A stretch of 64,000 bases of DNA, taken from assembly GCF_900187225.1 (NCBI RefSeq), contig NZ_LT906436.1, positions 2,046,001-2,110,000 on the forward strand, read 5' to 3'. The notes under the pieces are model-generated. The model saw only the letters and a list, made by a program, of their open reading frames with translations, had not been told where the DNA came from and ran no database searches. This DNA is from Listeria monocytogenes (GTDB taxonomy: Bacteria; Bacillota; Bacilli; Lactobacillales; Listeriaceae). The translations under genes were made by a program, and so were the position numbers. Positions within the stretch are counted from its first letter, which is position 1. The number at the start of each line of letters is the position of its first letter. This document shows, piece after piece, positions 19,556 to 29,535 of the stretch.

Positions 19556-19685
19556 GGATGGAAGGTCTTTGTGCTTGAATTTTGTATTTTGAAACAAAAA
19601 ATATCTTCTTCTGCAATGGCTAATTATTCATATTATTATAAAGGCCTCCAATAAAACGCTATTTATAATTTGATATTACAGTCTG

Positions 19686-19712
19686 AAACGAAAGCAGCAG
19701 CTGCTTTCGTTT
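19686..19712. terminator. Terminator after ylmH; copy 2 of the duplicated hairpin
   Basis: AAACGAAAGCA and TGCTTTCGTTT arms identical to 15711-15737, loop GCAGC. It abuts the ylmH stop codon. Confidence 0.85.
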
Positions 19713-20492
19713 TTATTTTAAATAGCCAATTTCGATCCGAATTTTATCTTTTTTCGTTCTGCCGCCAGTCGATAGTACTTTTACTCGACCATACCCGCGA
19801 GCAGACAATACATCTTCTTCCTCACATTCAAAATCTGGGTTTTCCACTGTTTTCCAGTTTACTTTCACTAGTCCCGCAGTTACCAATTGTTTCGCCTTCT
19901 GTCTAGAAATATGATGCGCATTACTAATAATCACATCAAGTCGCATACTAGAAACAGTTAAGCCCATCTCTTCCCAAATAACCGGCGCATACACAGCATT
20001 AGTTAATTCCGTTTCCTCTAACATCACATTTACTTTACCGATTTTTTCAAGTTGTAATGTCAAATAATCCTTCATTGTACTTTCTACTAATAACTGCCAT
20101 TCGGTACCATTATTTAAAATATCTCCAAAAATATCGCGCTTCATTCCAAGCGACATTAGTGTTCCAAGGATTTTTTGATGTGTGAGGGTCGTGAATTTTA
20201 CCGGGTAGCGTATATGAAATAAAGCAATCTCAAAATCCGCTTCTGTTGGCGTATAATAATCTGGATAAATCAGTGCGCGCCGTCGCTCCGCGTGCGCCAC
20301 TCCACCAAAAAACTGTACATTGATCTCATCATAACCGCCGATAACAGTTTCAGTAATAAAACGCTGTCTCGGATCCAAGAAATCCGTAAGTTGTGGCGTG
20401 TATTCATTCTCAACTTGCATCGTAATCCCTAAAATCTTATCAATAAATGCGTATTCTTCTGCGCGAAAATGCTGATAAATTCCATCCATCAT
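19713..20492 (-). CDS. ylmH: YlmH, S4-domain RNA-binding protein
   Basis: A 259-residue protein. The C-terminal S4 domain (about 180-240; LDVIISNAHHISRQKAKQLVTAGLVKVNW) binds structured RNA. Recent work on Bacillus links YlmH to rescue of stalled ribosomes/nascent chain tailing; a cell division role was proposed earlier from its location. AAAGGGAG precedes two adjacent ATG codons (20490-20492 and 20487-20489). It is the last gene of the ylm group on this strand. In B. subtilis divIVA is the next gene; here it is not. Confidence 0.9.
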   Translation of the reverse strand: MMDGIYQHFRAEEYAFIDKILGITMQVENEYTPQLTDFLDPRQRFITETVIGGYDEINVQFFGGVAHAERRRALIYPDYYTPTEADFEIALFHIRYPVKFTTLTHQKILGTLMSLGMKRDIFGDILNNGTEWQLLVESTMKDYLTLQLEKIGKVNVMLEETELTNAVYAPVIWEEMGLTVSSMRLDVIISNAHHISRQKAKQLVTAGLVKVNWKTVENPDFECEEEDVLSARGYGRVKVLSTGGRTKKDKIRIEIGYLK

Positions 20493-20612
20493 AATTTCTC
20501 CCTTTCAATCCGTGCCGAGTCTTTAGCCCTATTATACCATGAAAACAACTGCTACCAGGCTAATCTTGCTTATTAATAAAAAAAGCCACCCATTTAAAAA
20601 CGGGCGCGCTTT

Positions 20613-20903
20613 TTAAAATAACATTGGAATGACGTACACTTGAATTAAACCTGTCAAAACTCTCATCGCATATTGGAAAATGAAATAAGCCACAAGGGAC
20701 GAAATATCAAACATACCAATCGGCGGAATAATCCTTCTAAAAGGCTCTAAAATAGGTTCAAAAATACGTGCTAAAAATTGGCCGATTTTTGATTCTCTTG
20801 CACCGGGAAACCAGCTCATCAAGAAATAAATAAACATGAGTGTTGGCAACCATCTGATAATAAACAAAATGATTTCCACCACTTGATATAAAATACTTTG
20901 CAA
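20613..20903 (-). CDS. ylmG: YlmG/YggT-family membrane protein
   Basis: A 96-residue YggT-family protein with two hydrophobic segments (about 4-30 and 65-95) around a conserved amphipathic loop (ARIFEPILEPFRRIIPP). Its relatives are linked to division, chloroplast nucleoid or osmotic functions; the molecular role is uncertain. The start is TTG (20901-20903) behind GAGGTG at about 9 nt. It lies between sepF and ylmH. Confidence 0.88.
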   Translation of the reverse strand: MQSILYQVVEIILFIIRWLPTLMFIYFLMSWFPGARESKIGQFLARIFEPILEPFRRIIPPIGMFDISSLVAYFIFQYAMRVLTGLIQVYVIPMLF

Positions 20904-20925
20904 TCTAGCTCACACCTCTACTTCA

Positions 20926-21384
20926 TCACATAAAGTTTTGTTCATCGAGCATTTCGGAAATAGAGCCATCCACTTCCACATTGTCTGGAGTACATAAGAA
21001 AATATTATTGCCAACGCGTTGAATATCTCCACCCAATGCATACACTGTACCGCTCAAGAAATCGACAATACGTGTCGCTTGATCATGGCTAATACGTTGC
21101 AAGTTCACAACGACAGATTTATATTCTTTCAAATAATCCGCAAGTTCTTGTGCTTCAGCATACACACGCGGTTCAGCAAGTACCATACGACTAGAAAACT
21201 GAGCTCCCTGCATACTAACCACCTTTGCATCATCTTCTTCTACTGCATAAAAACGATTTTTATTTGGTTTTTCTTTCTTCGTTTTCTTTTGCATAGGTTC
21301 TGGTTCCCTCGCTACTTCCTCTTCATAATATTCCTCTTCTTCATCTAAGAAAAAGAATGACTTAAATTTATTCGATAGTCCCAT
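20926..21384 (-). CDS. sepF: Cell division protein SepF
   Basis: A 152-residue FtsZ-binding protein that anchors and bundles FtsZ at the septum. The N-terminal amphipathic membrane helix ([13 protein letters not shown]) is followed by an acidic/basic linker and the globular dimer domain (about 60-140; [32 protein letters not shown]). GGAGG precedes the ATG. It is 3 nt downstream of ylmE. Confidence 0.95.
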   Translation of the reverse strand: MGLSNKFKSFFFLDEEEEYYEEEVAREPEPMQKKTKKEKPNKNRFYAVEEDDAKVVSMQGAQFSSRMVLAEPRVYAEAQELADYLKEYKSVVVNLQRISHDQATRIVDFLSGTVYALGGDIQRVGNNIFLCTPDNVEVDGSISEMLDEQNFM

Positions 21385-21387
21385 TTG

Positions 21388-22077
21388 TTACACCTCCATA
21401 TTATCGTCATTCACCAAAGCTCTTCCTACTCGTATAAATGTTGCACCTTCTGTAATCGCAATTCCGTAGTCATTTGTCATCCCCATAGATAACTCTGTAC
21501 ATGGAATATTTTTTAACTGAAGCGCATGAATTTCTTGCTGCAATTGCTTTAACTCATGAAATACGTGATGCAGCTCTATGTCGCTATTTGTAATAGGTGC
21601 CATTGTCATTAAGCCAACAATCTCAATAAACGTAAAATTCGCTTCTTGTAAAAAAGATAGCGCTTCTTCTTTGGAAAAACCATGTTTACTTTCCTCGCCA
21701 GAGATATTTACTTGAAGGAAACATTTCACTGGTTTAGTAGCACGCTTTTCGATTTCCTTTGCTAGCGATGATCGATCAAGCGAATGCAAATAATCGATTT
21801 GTGGTAACACATCTTTTACTTTGCGCGTTTGCAAAGAGCCAATGTAATGCCAACAAATGTCGTCTTTATCTGCAAGTTCGACTGTTTTTTCTAGGAAAAC
21901 ATCGGCACGATTTTCACCAAAGTGGCGAATACCTAAATCATAAAGCTCCGTGATTCCAGTTACATCAATCGTTTTCGTAACAGCTACCAATGTTACATCT
22001 TCCGACTGACGATTACTTTCTTCACAGACATGCTCGATTTGTGCAGTTACTTTTTGTAAATTAGCTTGTTTTGTCAT
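21388..22077 (-). CDS. ylmE: YggS/YlmE-type PLP homeostasis protein
   Basis: A 229-residue COG0325 protein, single TIM-barrel-like PLP-binding domain. The PLP lysine is K34 region in VTLVAVTKTID. Motifs HFGENRADVF, WHYIGSLQTRK and ELSMGMTNDYGIAI are typical. Family members buffer intracellular PLP. AAGGTGA precedes the ATG. It is the first gene of the ylmE-sepF-ylmG-ylmH unit downstream of ftsZ and probably has its own promoter. Confidence 0.93.
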   Translation of the reverse strand: MTKQANLQKVTAQIEHVCEESNRQSEDVTLVAVTKTIDVTGITELYDLGIRHFGENRADVFLEKTVELADKDDICWHYIGSLQTRKVKDVLPQIDYLHSLDRSSLAKEIEKRATKPVKCFLQVNISGEESKHGFSKEEALSFLQEANFTFIEIVGLMTMAPITNSDIELHHVFHELKQLQQEIHALQLKNIPCTELSMGMTNDYGIAITEGATFIRVGRALVNDDNMEV

Positions 22078-22127
22078 TTTTTATCACCTTATATAATTCC
22101 CGAAGTGCTTTATTTAAAACGCTTCTT

Positions 22128-22157
22128 GTTATAATCAGATACCCGGTCACTTGGCAA
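22128..22157 (-). promoter_or_regulatory. Promoter of ylmE-sepF-ylmG-ylmH
   Basis: Minus strand: TTGCCA (22152-22157), an 18-bp spacer, TATAAC (22128-22133). The spacer overlaps a hairpin downstream of ftsZ. Confidence 0.5.
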
Positions 22158-22177
22158 TGCTTCAAAAGTGGCCGGGT
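22141..22177 (-). other. Stem-loop between ftsZ and ylmE
   Basis: ACCCGGYCACTT arms (22141-22152 and 22166-22177) give a 12-bp stem with one G-U pair. No U-tract follows in either direction, so it looks like a stabilising or processing hairpin, not a standard terminator. Confidence 0.55.
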
Positions 22178-22195
22178 GAAATTGTGTTATAAGTA

Positions 22196-23371
22196 TTATC
22201 CGCGACGGTTACGGTTACGGATAAATGCTGGTACATCAACATCTGAACTATTTTGTTGTGGTTCAGCTTGTTGTTCATGAACTGGTGCATTTGCTTGTTG
22301 TGGTGCATTTTGCGCATAATCATTTTGTTGTTCGTCCTGTACAGCATAATTAGGACGATTTACTTGAATAGATTGATTTGGACGGCGATTTGCTTGCGCT
22401 TGTTGTTGCGCTTGCTTTGCTTCATCAAAACCTGTTGCAATAACAGTTACAATCAGTTCATCTTTTAATTCGTCGTTAATAACAGAACCGAAAATCATAT
22501 TTACATCTTCATCAGATGCGCTTGATACGATTTCTGCTGCTTCTTGTACTTCATAAAGGCTTAGGTTAGATCCGCCTGTAATATTCATTAGCACACCTTT
22601 TGCACCATCAACAGAAGTTTCAAGAAGTGGAGAAGAGATAGCTTTTTTCGCAGCTTCAGCAGCACGGTTTTCACCAGTTGCAATACCGATTCCCATAAGG
22701 GCAGAACCGCGATTAGTCATAATTGTTTTCACATCGGCAAAGTCTAAGTTAATTAAACCAGGAACGGCAATCAAATCAGAAATCCCTTGTACACCTTGAC
22801 GTAAAACATTATCTGCTTCACGGAAAGCTTCAAGCATCGGTGTATTTTTATCCACAATTTGAAGTAAACGGTCATTAGGAATAACTATTAACGTATCCAC
22901 CGCTTCTTTCATTGCTTCTGTTCCAGTTAAGGCTTGTTTCGTACGTTTTGGTCCTTCAAAACCAAATGGTCGAGTAACAACACCTACTGTTAAAGCGCCC
23001 ATTTCTTTTGCGATTTGAGCGATAACAGGTGCAGCCCCAGTTCCAGTTCCGCCGCCCATTCCAGCAGTTACGAATACCATATCAGAGCCTTTTAAAGCTT
23101 CTTCAATTTGTTCGCGGCTTTCTTCTGCAGCCTTTTTACCAATTTCAGGTACAGCTCCCGCGCCTAAACCACGCGTTAATTTTGTACCGATTTGTAATTT
23201 TGTTTCTGCTTTTGCTAAATTAAGTGCTTGAGCGTCTGTATTAACGGAGATAAATTCTACTCCTTGAACACCATGCTCAATCATACGGTTTACAGCATTG
23301 TTCCCGCCACCGCCAACACCTATTACTTTAATTGTTGCCAAACTTTCTGAACTAGTGTCAAATTCTAACAT
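22196..23371 (-). CDS. ftsZ: Cell division GTPase FtsZ
   Basis: 391-residue tubulin homologue that polymerises into the Z ring. The GTP signature GGGTGTGAA is at 106-114, and the T7-loop region near 205 reads [12 protein letters not shown] Gln/Asn-rich linker (about 320-375) leads to the C-terminal peptide [11 protein letters not shown] that binds FtsA and SepF. AGGAGG precedes the ATG. It lies 66 nt downstream of ftsA in one transcript. Confidence 0.98.
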   Translation of the reverse strand: MLEFDTSSESLATIKVIGVGGGGNNAVNRMIEHGVQGVEFISVNTDAQALNLAKAETKLQIGTKLTRGLGAGAVPEIGKKAAEESREQIEEALKGSDMVFVTAGMGGGTGTGAAPVIAQIAKEMGALTVGVVTRPFGFEGPKRTKQALTGTEAMKEAVDTLIVIPNDRLLQIVDKNTPMLEAFREADNVLRQGVQGISDLIAVPGLINLDFADVKTIMTNRGSALMGIGIATGENRAAEAAKKAISSPLLETSVDGAKGVLMNITGGSNLSLYEVQEAAEIVSSASDEDVNMIFGSVINDELKDELIVTVIATGFDEAKQAQQQAQANRRPNQSIQVNRPNYAVQDEQQNDYAQNAPQQANAPVHEQQAEPQQNSSDVDVPAFIRNRNRRG

Positions 23372-23437
23372 ATTATTGCCTCCTATTTGCCGATTTATAC
23401 GATACGATTTTCTTGCTGACCTATCAGCTATTCACTT

Positions 23438-24718
23438 TTATTCAAAAAATGCGCCGAAAAAATTCTTCATTTTCGTTGATACTTTTTCGTCATCTGATTT
23501 CTTTTGTTTTGGTTTAGGTTGTTTTTGTTTTGGTGCTTCGTCGTCGTAACGAGGTTCGTTTGCCGAACTGCTTACGTCGCGTCCTTCTAATTCAGCCATT
23601 TGATAAGCATATTTAATTAAGCCTACTGCGGTTGTAAAGGAAGGTTCCCGAACACCAATATAATCAGGAATCGCTAGTCTAACATGCGCTGCTAAGGTTT
23701 TTCCAGCCAAATCAATTGCCCCTGGAATAGCCATCGAACCACCAGTTAGTACATAACCTCCTGGAAGATGCGTTTTGCCAACACGTGTAAGTTCTTCCAC
23801 TACTAATTGGAAAATTTCTTCCATACGCGCTTCGATAATATCTGCTACTTCTACTTGTGTAAAATGTTGTTTTTGGTCACTACCGATAACATCAATAGCA
23901 AAAACTTCATCTGGAGAAGCATCATCATAAAATGCATAGCCATGATCCAATTTAACGCGATCGGCATTTGCAGTAGAAGTGTTTAGTCCAAGTGATAAGT
24001 CTTTGGTGATATTATCTCCACCAACTGGAATGACACCAGTATAAGTTAGTCGTCCTTGCTCAAACACACTAACAGTTGTAGTTCCTGCACCAACATTCAC
24101 GAGTGCTGTTCCAAATTCTTTATCATCTTCTGACAAGGAAATAGATGCCTCCGCAAGTGGTTGTAAAGCAATATCAGAAATTTCAAGTCCTGCACGTTCC
24201 ACACAACGTAACGTATTATGTAAAATTGTTTTTGAACCAGTGATTAATGTACCTTCCATTTCTAGACGAACACCAATCATTCCACGTGGATCTGTAATTC
24301 CAGTTAATCCATCTACAACAAATTGATCTGGAATAGTGTTAATAATTTCTCTTTCAGGAGATAGAGGAACAACTTGAGCGGCATCCATTACATTCCAGAC
24401 ATCTTCATCTGTAATTTCACGGTTTTCGCTACCTACTGCCACAATTCCTCGGCAAGCTTCTAAATGCACTTGACTCGATACTACCCCAACTATTACTTGA
24501 GAAATTTCAACGCCAACCATTCTCTCTGCTTGTTCAATTGCCTTTTTAATGGATTCTACAGTCTTGTCTATGTCGATAATAATTCCTTTTTTAATTCCGG
24601 AAGATTCGACATTCCCAACACCGATAATATTGAGTCTATCGTCAGCCATTTCTGCGATGATTACTTTCACAGAAGCTGTTCCAATGTCTAAACTTACATA
24701 AATTTCGCTATCACCCAT
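23438..24718 (-). CDS. ftsA: Cell division protein FtsA
   Basis: 426-residue actin-fold ATPase that tethers FtsZ to the membrane. The phosphate-1 motif is SLDIGTASVKVI near residue 9 and the adenosine motif LTGGSMAIPG near 330. A charged linker precedes the C-terminal amphipathic membrane helix (MKNFFGAFF). AAAGGAGG precedes the ATG. It is separated from divIB by an unusually long 365-nt gap, so it likely has its own promoter(s). Confidence 0.97.
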   Translation of the reverse strand: MGDSEIYVSLDIGTASVKVIIAEMADDRLNIIGVGNVESSGIKKGIIIDIDKTVESIKKAIEQAERMVGVEISQVIVGVVSSQVHLEACRGIVAVGSENREITDEDVWNVMDAAQVVPLSPEREIINTIPDQFVVDGLTGITDPRGMIGVRLEMEGTLITGSKTILHNTLRCVERAGLEISDIALQPLAEASISLSEDDKEFGTALVNVGAGTTTVSVFEQGRLTYTGVIPVGGDNITKDLSLGLNTSTANADRVKLDHGYAFYDDASPDEVFAIDVIGSDQKQHFTQVEVADIIEARMEEIFQLVVEELTRVGKTHLPGGYVLTGGSMAIPGAIDLAGKTLAAHVRLAIPDYIGVREPSFTTAVGLIKYAYQMAELEGRDVSSSANEPRYDDEAPKQKQPKPKQKKSDDEKVSTKMKNFFGAFFE

Positions 24719-25083
24719 TTATCGGCACCTCCTTTTATTCTAGTCATTTAACATGTATTTATTTCTTTTTTTATACCGAGCAAAAGCCGGTTTTTTAACT
24801 TTCTTGAAAAGCTATGAAATTTCTTTATTTTTATGGCGTCAGTGTAGAATGATTGCCCATTCTGCCTAACATACAAAATCACTTATTTACAGTCTACACT
24901 AAGAAAGAAGGTAATAAAAGCACAAAGAACATTTTTTGGCAAATTCTTAAGATATTTTTTTCATTTTATTCAAAAAGCGAACAAGTGTTGGTATCCCTTG
25001 ACTTAAGGTCATCATTTTGTTACCTTTTTGAAACATCTGTTATCTATAAATTCGCCAAAAAATTAGCGAGAAGAAAAAAAGTA
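24719..25083 (-). other. Long spacer between divIB and ftsA
   Basis: A gap inside an otherwise tightly packed cluster. It has candidate -10 elements for ftsA on the minus strand (TATAAA at about 24769-24774 with a TTAAAA -35) and a short ORF with a ribosome binding site at 24947-25015. B. subtilis also has promoters upstream of ftsA, so control elements are expected. Confidence 0.5.
24947..25015 (-). CDS. Possible 22-residue small ORF upstream of ftsA
   Basis: Two adjacent ATGs (25013-25015 and 25010-25012) follow AAAAGGT at 6 nt. The peptide is basic and amphipathic (begins MMTLSQGIPT, ends KMKKIS). It may be a leader peptide, a true small protein or chance. No homologue is recognised. Confidence 0.2.
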   Translation of the reverse strand: MMTLSQGIPTLVRFLNKMKKIS

Positions 25084-25896
25084 TTATTCATTTGTTTCTT
25101 TCTTCTCTTTAGCTGCTTCTTCGGTTGCTTTTTTCTCCGCATTCTGTTGATAATAACTTTGGAAATAAGAACCTACTTCAATATCAATAACCCCTTTTTG
25201 TCCTTTCGCCAGTTGAGCGACAATTGCTGGATAATGTTGCATTTTCTCAGCAAAGGTACTAATATCTGCGGAAACCTGGTTACCATCGTTCATATATAAT
25301 TTAATATGGTTTTTATCACTTTTTGTTGGACTATAAATCACTTCCGAGATAGAACTAACAACATCTTTTGGTAACTTATTAATTTGGTCTACCATTTTCT
25401 CAAGCGTTTTACCATTTTTAAAATTTTGAAATAGCAAATCATTTCCAATTGGGAATTGTCTTGGTTGATCTGTTAGCATAATGCCGCTTTCTAACACATC
25501 ATAGTATTTACCATCTTGTTGTTGATAACCTATCGTTTTAAATTCGGTGATATTGATTTGAACATCATTTAACCCTTCTTTAGAAACGGTAGCATCTTTA
25601 ATAAGGGTATTTTTTTTGAGGGCATCTTCGGTTTTCCCATTACTTATCCCGATGACAAACTCACCAATTTCAAGTCCACTTTCTTTTCTTACTTCATTCT
25701 CAGTAAGTTGCTTATTGCCACTTACAGCAATTTTATCTAACTTACTGAGTGGGGAGAGGAAATAAAGCGTAATGGCGATCAAAATCACAAAAATTCCGAT
25801 TAAAATGGCTAGGTGTCTTACTAATTTTTTTTTGCGGTATTTTTTGAGTTCTGGTATGCGATTTTCAATGGAAATTACTCGTTTATTTTCAGCCAT
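25084..25896 (-). CDS. divIB: Divisome protein DivIB (FtsQ homologue)
   Basis: 270 residues: cytoplasmic basic tail, one transmembrane helix (about 29-47), a POTRA domain (about 50-120; LDKIAVSGNKQLTENEV), the FtsQ/DivIB beta domain, and a charged C-terminal tail. With FtsL and DivIC it forms the subcomplex that activates septal wall synthesis. AAAGGAG precedes the ATG. It lies 22 nt downstream of murG. Confidence 0.93.
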   Translation of the reverse strand: MAENKRVISIENRIPELKKYRKKKLVRHLAILIGIFVILIAITLYFLSPLSKLDKIAVSGNKQLTENEVRKESGLEIGEFVIGISNGKTEDALKKNTLIKDATVSKEGLNDVQINITEFKTIGYQQQDGKYYDVLESGIMLTDQPRQFPIGNDLLFQNFKNGKTLEKMVDQINKLPKDVVSSISEVIYSPTKSDKNHIKLYMNDGNQVSADISTFAEKMQHYPAIVAQLAKGQKGVIDIEVGSYFQSYYQQNAEKKATEEAAKEKKETNE

Positions 25897-25918
25897 TTTA
25901 TTCGCTCCTTTCTGCGAT

Positions 25919-27010
25919 TTATTTCATAATGCTAAGGACTGCTTCTACTAATTTCGCTGCTGCATCTGGGCGCCCCATTTGTTTAGCACTTAGCTTCATA
26001 CTATTTAATTTCGCCTCGTCATTCAAAATCGAATCAACTGTCGCCATTAAATCGGTATTTTTTAATTCTGCTTCTGTAATTACGATTGCAGCATTGTTTT
26101 TTTCTAAAGCGCGGGCGTTGTTTTCTTGGTGGTTCGCTGTCACGTATGGACTAGGTATCAGAATACTCGGAACTCCAAGCGCTGTCAGTTCTGCGAGTGT
26201 TGTTGCTCCAGCTCTTGAAACAACTAACGTCACAGCGTTTAAAATTTTGGGCATATCATAAATAAATGGTTGAACACTAATATGATTACCCAAATTCAAC
26301 TCAGCTAAAGAATCTTTTATTTTTTCATAGTGTACATCGCCTGTTACATAAAGTAGCTGAAAATCCCGATTATTCCATTCTGGCAAAACAGCTTCTACAG
26401 CTTCATTCACGCCGCGAGCTCCTCTACTGCCTCCAAAAACAAGCACAGTTGGCTTCCCTGAAACAAGCCCGTAAGCTTCAAGCGCACCTTCTGAGTCCAC
26501 ACCTACAACTTCAGAAGCACGTGGATTACCAGTGAAAACGATTTTTTCAGATGCAAAAGAATCACTTACTTCTTCAAAACAAATAGCTACTTTATCTGTG
26601 TAGCGACTTAAAAATTTATTCGTTAATCCAGCAACACTATTTTGTTCGTGGATTAAAGTAGGAATTTTAAGTTTTGCGGCTGCATAAACGACTGGACCAC
26701 AAACATAACCACCTGTTCCGATAACGACATCCGGTTTAAAATCGCGCAAAATTTGTTTGCTTTTTTTTGCACCACTTAGAAAGCGCATCACTGTTTTAAT
26801 ATTTTCTAAAGATAATGAACGTTTAAAACCTGTAATTTCAATAGCTTCAAAAGGAATACCCTCACGTTTAACGATACCCGCTTCTAAGCCTTTTTCTGTT
26901 CCGATATATAAGAATTCCGCTTCAGGATGACTTTTTTTTAATTCTCTGATGAGGGCAAGCGCTGGATAAACATGTCCGCCAGTACCACCACCACTTATTG
27001 CTACTTTCAT
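25919..27010 (-). CDS. murG: Lipid II synthase MurG
   Basis: UDP-GlcNAc:undecaprenyl-PP-MurNAc-pentapeptide GlcNAc transferase, 363 residues, GT-B fold, peripheral on the inner membrane face. G-loops [12 protein letters not shown] (7-18) and [13 protein letters not shown] are present, as is the UDP-binding [19 protein letters not shown] precedes the ATG, which overlaps the murD stop by 4 nt (ATGA). Confidence 0.97.
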   Translation of the reverse strand: MKVAISGGGTGGHVYPALALIRELKKSHPEAEFLYIGTEKGLEAGIVKREGIPFEAIEITGFKRSLSLENIKTVMRFLSGAKKSKQILRDFKPDVVIGTGGYVCGPVVYAAAKLKIPTLIHEQNSVAGLTNKFLSRYTDKVAICFEEVSDSFASEKIVFTGNPRASEVVGVDSEGALEAYGLVSGKPTVLVFGGSRGARGVNEAVEAVLPEWNNRDFQLLYVTGDVHYEKIKDSLAELNLGNHISVQPFIYDMPKILNAVTLVVSRAGATTLAELTALGVPSILIPSPYVTANHQENNARALEKNNAAIVITEAELKNTDLMATVDSILNDEAKLNSMKLSAKQMGRPDAAAKLVEAVLSIMK

Positions 27011-28392
27011 TTTTCCACCTCTTCTATTAGTTCACCGATTGCATCCATGTAGGCATTCCCGCGAACTTCAAATGTCCGGTATTGATCCCAACTCGCACAT
27101 GCTGGTGAAAGTAAGATAATATCTCCTGGCGCTGATTCGCGATAAGCAACAGGAACTGCCGCTTCGACATTATCCACGTAATGTACTTCAATACCAGCGA
27201 TTTTCCCGACACGACCAATTTTATCTGCTGTTTCGCCAAAGACGATTAACGTTTTTACATTTTTGAAAAATGGTAGTAATTCGTCAAATGAATTACCACG
27301 GTCCAAACCACCAGCGAGTAACACAACTGGATTTTTAAACCCTTTTAATGCACTTTGAGTTGCAAGGATATTCGTTGCTTTTGAATCGTTATAGAATTTA
27401 CGACCTTGCCATTCTACAACAAATTGTGTCCGGTGCTCTACACCTTTAAATGTTTCTAATACGTGCATGATTTCTTCGTTTGTAACACCTAATGTCTTTG
27501 CTACTGCTACGGAAGCAAGTACGTTTTCTAAGTTATGTTCTCCAGGAAGTAAAATATTGTCACGCTCCCCAATCACTTCGTCGTTGAACATAATATTGCC
27601 ATTTTGCACGTAGCTTCCTTGACCAAGACGTTGCGTTGTTGAAAAAGGAATAACTTGCGCTTTTGTTTGTTTTGTTAAATTTTTAAGCTCTTCTTGATCC
27701 CAGTTAATTACTAAGAAATCATCCGCTGTTTGATTTTTTTGGATGTGCCATTTTGCTTGGACGTATTCGCTACGGTCTGTATGGTAGTCTAAATGTGCCT
27801 CATAAATATTCGTAATAACGGAAATATGTGGTTTAAACGTTTCTACGCCCATTAATTGGAACGAAGATAGTTCCATCGAAATATATTGATCACTTGTTGC
27901 ATTTTCAGCAACAGCGGATGCTGGAAAACCAATGTTCCCTGCTAGTAAAGAACTATTTTCTTTATGTGCATTTAACATATGGTGAATAATCGTTGTTGTC
28001 GTTGTTTTACCATTTGTTCCTGTGATTCCAACAATCGGTGCCTCAGAAATTTGGTAAGCTAATTCCACTTCCGTAATGACTGGAATTTTAAGTTTTAACG
28101 CTTTTTCAATCATTGGGTTATTGTACGGAATTCCGGGGTTTTTTATAACAAGCTCAAATCCCTCATCCAAAAGTTCAATTGGGTGCGAACCGCAAATAAC
28201 TTTAATACCTTGCTCAAGTAAACCTTGCGCTTCTGGATTCTCGCTAAAAGGTTTTTGATCATTAACAGTTACAAATGCTCCCAGTTTATGCATAATTGTT
28301 GCCGCGCTAACACCACTTCTTGCAAGACCCAAGACAAGTACTTTTTTGTGATGGTACATTTCAATTTTTTTCATTTCCTTTGGTTCCCCCAT
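27007..28392 (-). CDS. murD: UDP-MurNAc-L-alanine:D-glutamate ligase
   Basis: Adds D-Glu in cytoplasmic peptidoglycan precursor synthesis. The Mur ligase ATP motif GTNGKTTTT lies near residue 120, with central motifs YEAHLDYH and NDSKATN, 461 residues from the first ATG. Three in-frame starts are possible (28390-28392; 28372-28374, MKKIEMYHH; and 28357-28359); AAAGGAA sits right against the second, so the exact start is unsettled. A hairpin (GCCGTAA/TTACGGC) lies in the mraY-murD gap, without a U-tract. Confidence 0.95.
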   Translation of the reverse strand: MGEPKEMKKIEMYHHKKVLVLGLARSGVSAATIMHKLGAFVTVNDQKPFSENPEAQGLLEQGIKVICGSHPIELLDEGFELVIKNPGIPYNNPMIEKALKLKIPVITEVELAYQISEAPIVGITGTNGKTTTTTIIHHMLNAHKENSSLLAGNIGFPASAVAENATSDQYISMELSSFQLMGVETFKPHISVITNIYEAHLDYHTDRSEYVQAKWHIQKNQTADDFLVINWDQEELKNLTKQTKAQVIPFSTTQRLGQGSYVQNGNIMFNDEVIGERDNILLPGEHNLENVLASVAVAKTLGVTNEEIMHVLETFKGVEHRTQFVVEWQGRKFYNDSKATNILATQSALKGFKNPVVLLAGGLDRGNSFDELLPFFKNVKTLIVFGETADKIGRVGKIAGIEVHYVDNVEAAVPVAYRESAPGDIILLSPACASWDQYRTFEVRGNAYMDAIGELIEEVEK

Positions 28393-28514
28393 TTATCTCA
28401 AAATTGGCGGTCGAATTTATGATTTTCACAAAAACGACGGAAAGCGCCAACCAGATTCTGTAAAAAACAGCTAACTAGAGACGCTTTTGCCGTAAAAAGA
28501 TTACGGCGCATTAT

Positions 28515-29489
28515 TTAAAAAATGACTACACAGACAGAGATAATTGCTCCGACTAATCCGATTCCCCAGAACGTTAAAACAACACGCCATTCGGACCAAC
28601 CACCAAGTTCAAAGTGATGATGAATTGGTGTCATACGGAAGATTCGTTTCCCTCCAGTTGCCTTAAAATAAAATACTTGCAATATAACAGATGCTGTTTC
28701 AATAACGAAAATAATTCCGATTAAAAGTAACAGCCATTCTTGATGTACTAAAATAGAAATTGCTGCGATACTTCCACCGAGTGCAAGCGAACCGGTATCT
28801 CCCATGAAGATTTTCGCTGGATTTTTATTAAATAGTAGAAATCCAAGCATTCCGCCCACAATCGCAAAACAGAAAATCGCGACATCCATTTGTTCTTGGT
28901 AAAATGCAATGACACCAAAAGCAGAAAAAGCAATGACAGAAAGGCCAGAGACAAGACCGTCTAAACCATCTGTTAAATTAACTGCATTGGAGAAACCAAC
29001 CAACCAGAACAAAATAAAGATAACAAAGAACCAACCAAGATCCACTTCTATATTCGTAAATGGAATATTAAGCGTCTCGGCAAAATCATTAAAATGATAC
29101 ACAAGATAGAATAAAATCGAAATCACCACTTGGCCTAAAAACTTCTGCTTTGAAGTAAGGCCTAGATTACGTTTTTGAACTACTTTGATATAGTCATCTA
29201 GGAAACCTAATGCGCCAAATAATGCCAGCGCGATAAATAGTAGCCACGTTGCCGCACTAACTTCACCACTGATGAACGAAAAGACTAAGAAGCTAATAAG
29301 CATAGCGGTAATGAAAACAACAGCACCCATTGTCGGTGTTCCTGATTTCTTTTCATGCATTTTCGGGCCTTCATCTCTAATACTTTGGCCGAATTTTAAT
29401 TTCACCAAGAATGGTATAAATAGTGGGACACCTATCACCGTAATGATAAAAGCCACTGCAAATGTTGATACTAACATGTATAAAGACAC
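28515..29489 (-). CDS. mraY: Phospho-MurNAc-pentapeptide transferase MraY
   Basis: Makes lipid I by transferring phospho-MurNAc-pentapeptide to undecaprenyl phosphate. 324 residues with about ten transmembrane segments. Key motifs: FLDDYIKV (catalytic DD), NLTDGLDGL and [13 protein letters not shown]. The start is GTG (29487-29489), 8-9 nt from GGGGAG. It lies between murE and murD. Confidence 0.97.
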   Translation of the reverse strand: MSLYMLVSTFAVAFIITVIGVPLFIPFLVKLKFGQSIRDEGPKMHEKKSGTPTMGAVVFITAMLISFLVFSFISGEVSAATWLLFIALALFGALGFLDDYIKVVQKRNLGLTSKQKFLGQVVISILFYLVYHFNDFAETLNIPFTNIEVDLGWFFVIFILFWLVGFSNAVNLTDGLDGLVSGLSVIAFSAFGVIAFYQEQMDVAIFCFAIVGGMLGFLLFNKNPAKIFMGDTGSLALGGSIAAISILVHQEWLLLLIGIIFVIETASVILQVFYFKATGGKRIFRMTPIHHHFELGGWSEWRVVLTFWGIGLVGAIISVCVVIF

Positions 29490-29535
29490 AATAAATTCTC
29501 CCCAATCTGTTTGTCAAAGCACTTCACTTCATATT

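Larger units (their letters stand above)
19308..19685. other. Long AT-rich spacer upstream of the secreted LRR gene
   Basis: No credible coding sequence. It contains two strong inverted repeats (19462-19494 and 19527-19555, listed separately) and no clear promoter for the LRR gene. The distance from ylmH to the LRR start codon is about 400 bp, unusually long for this window. Confidence 0.6.

Noticed and set aside
24775-24805. ACCGAGC/GCCGGT hairpin followed by six Ts on the plus strand
   Set aside because: Short bulged stem with no plus-strand transcription unit to end; on the minus strand it lies in the ftsA leader.
24853-25299. 148-codon plus-strand ORF
   Set aside because: Runs antisense over divIB and the ftsA gap, low-complexity Phe/Leu-rich product, no ribosome binding site.
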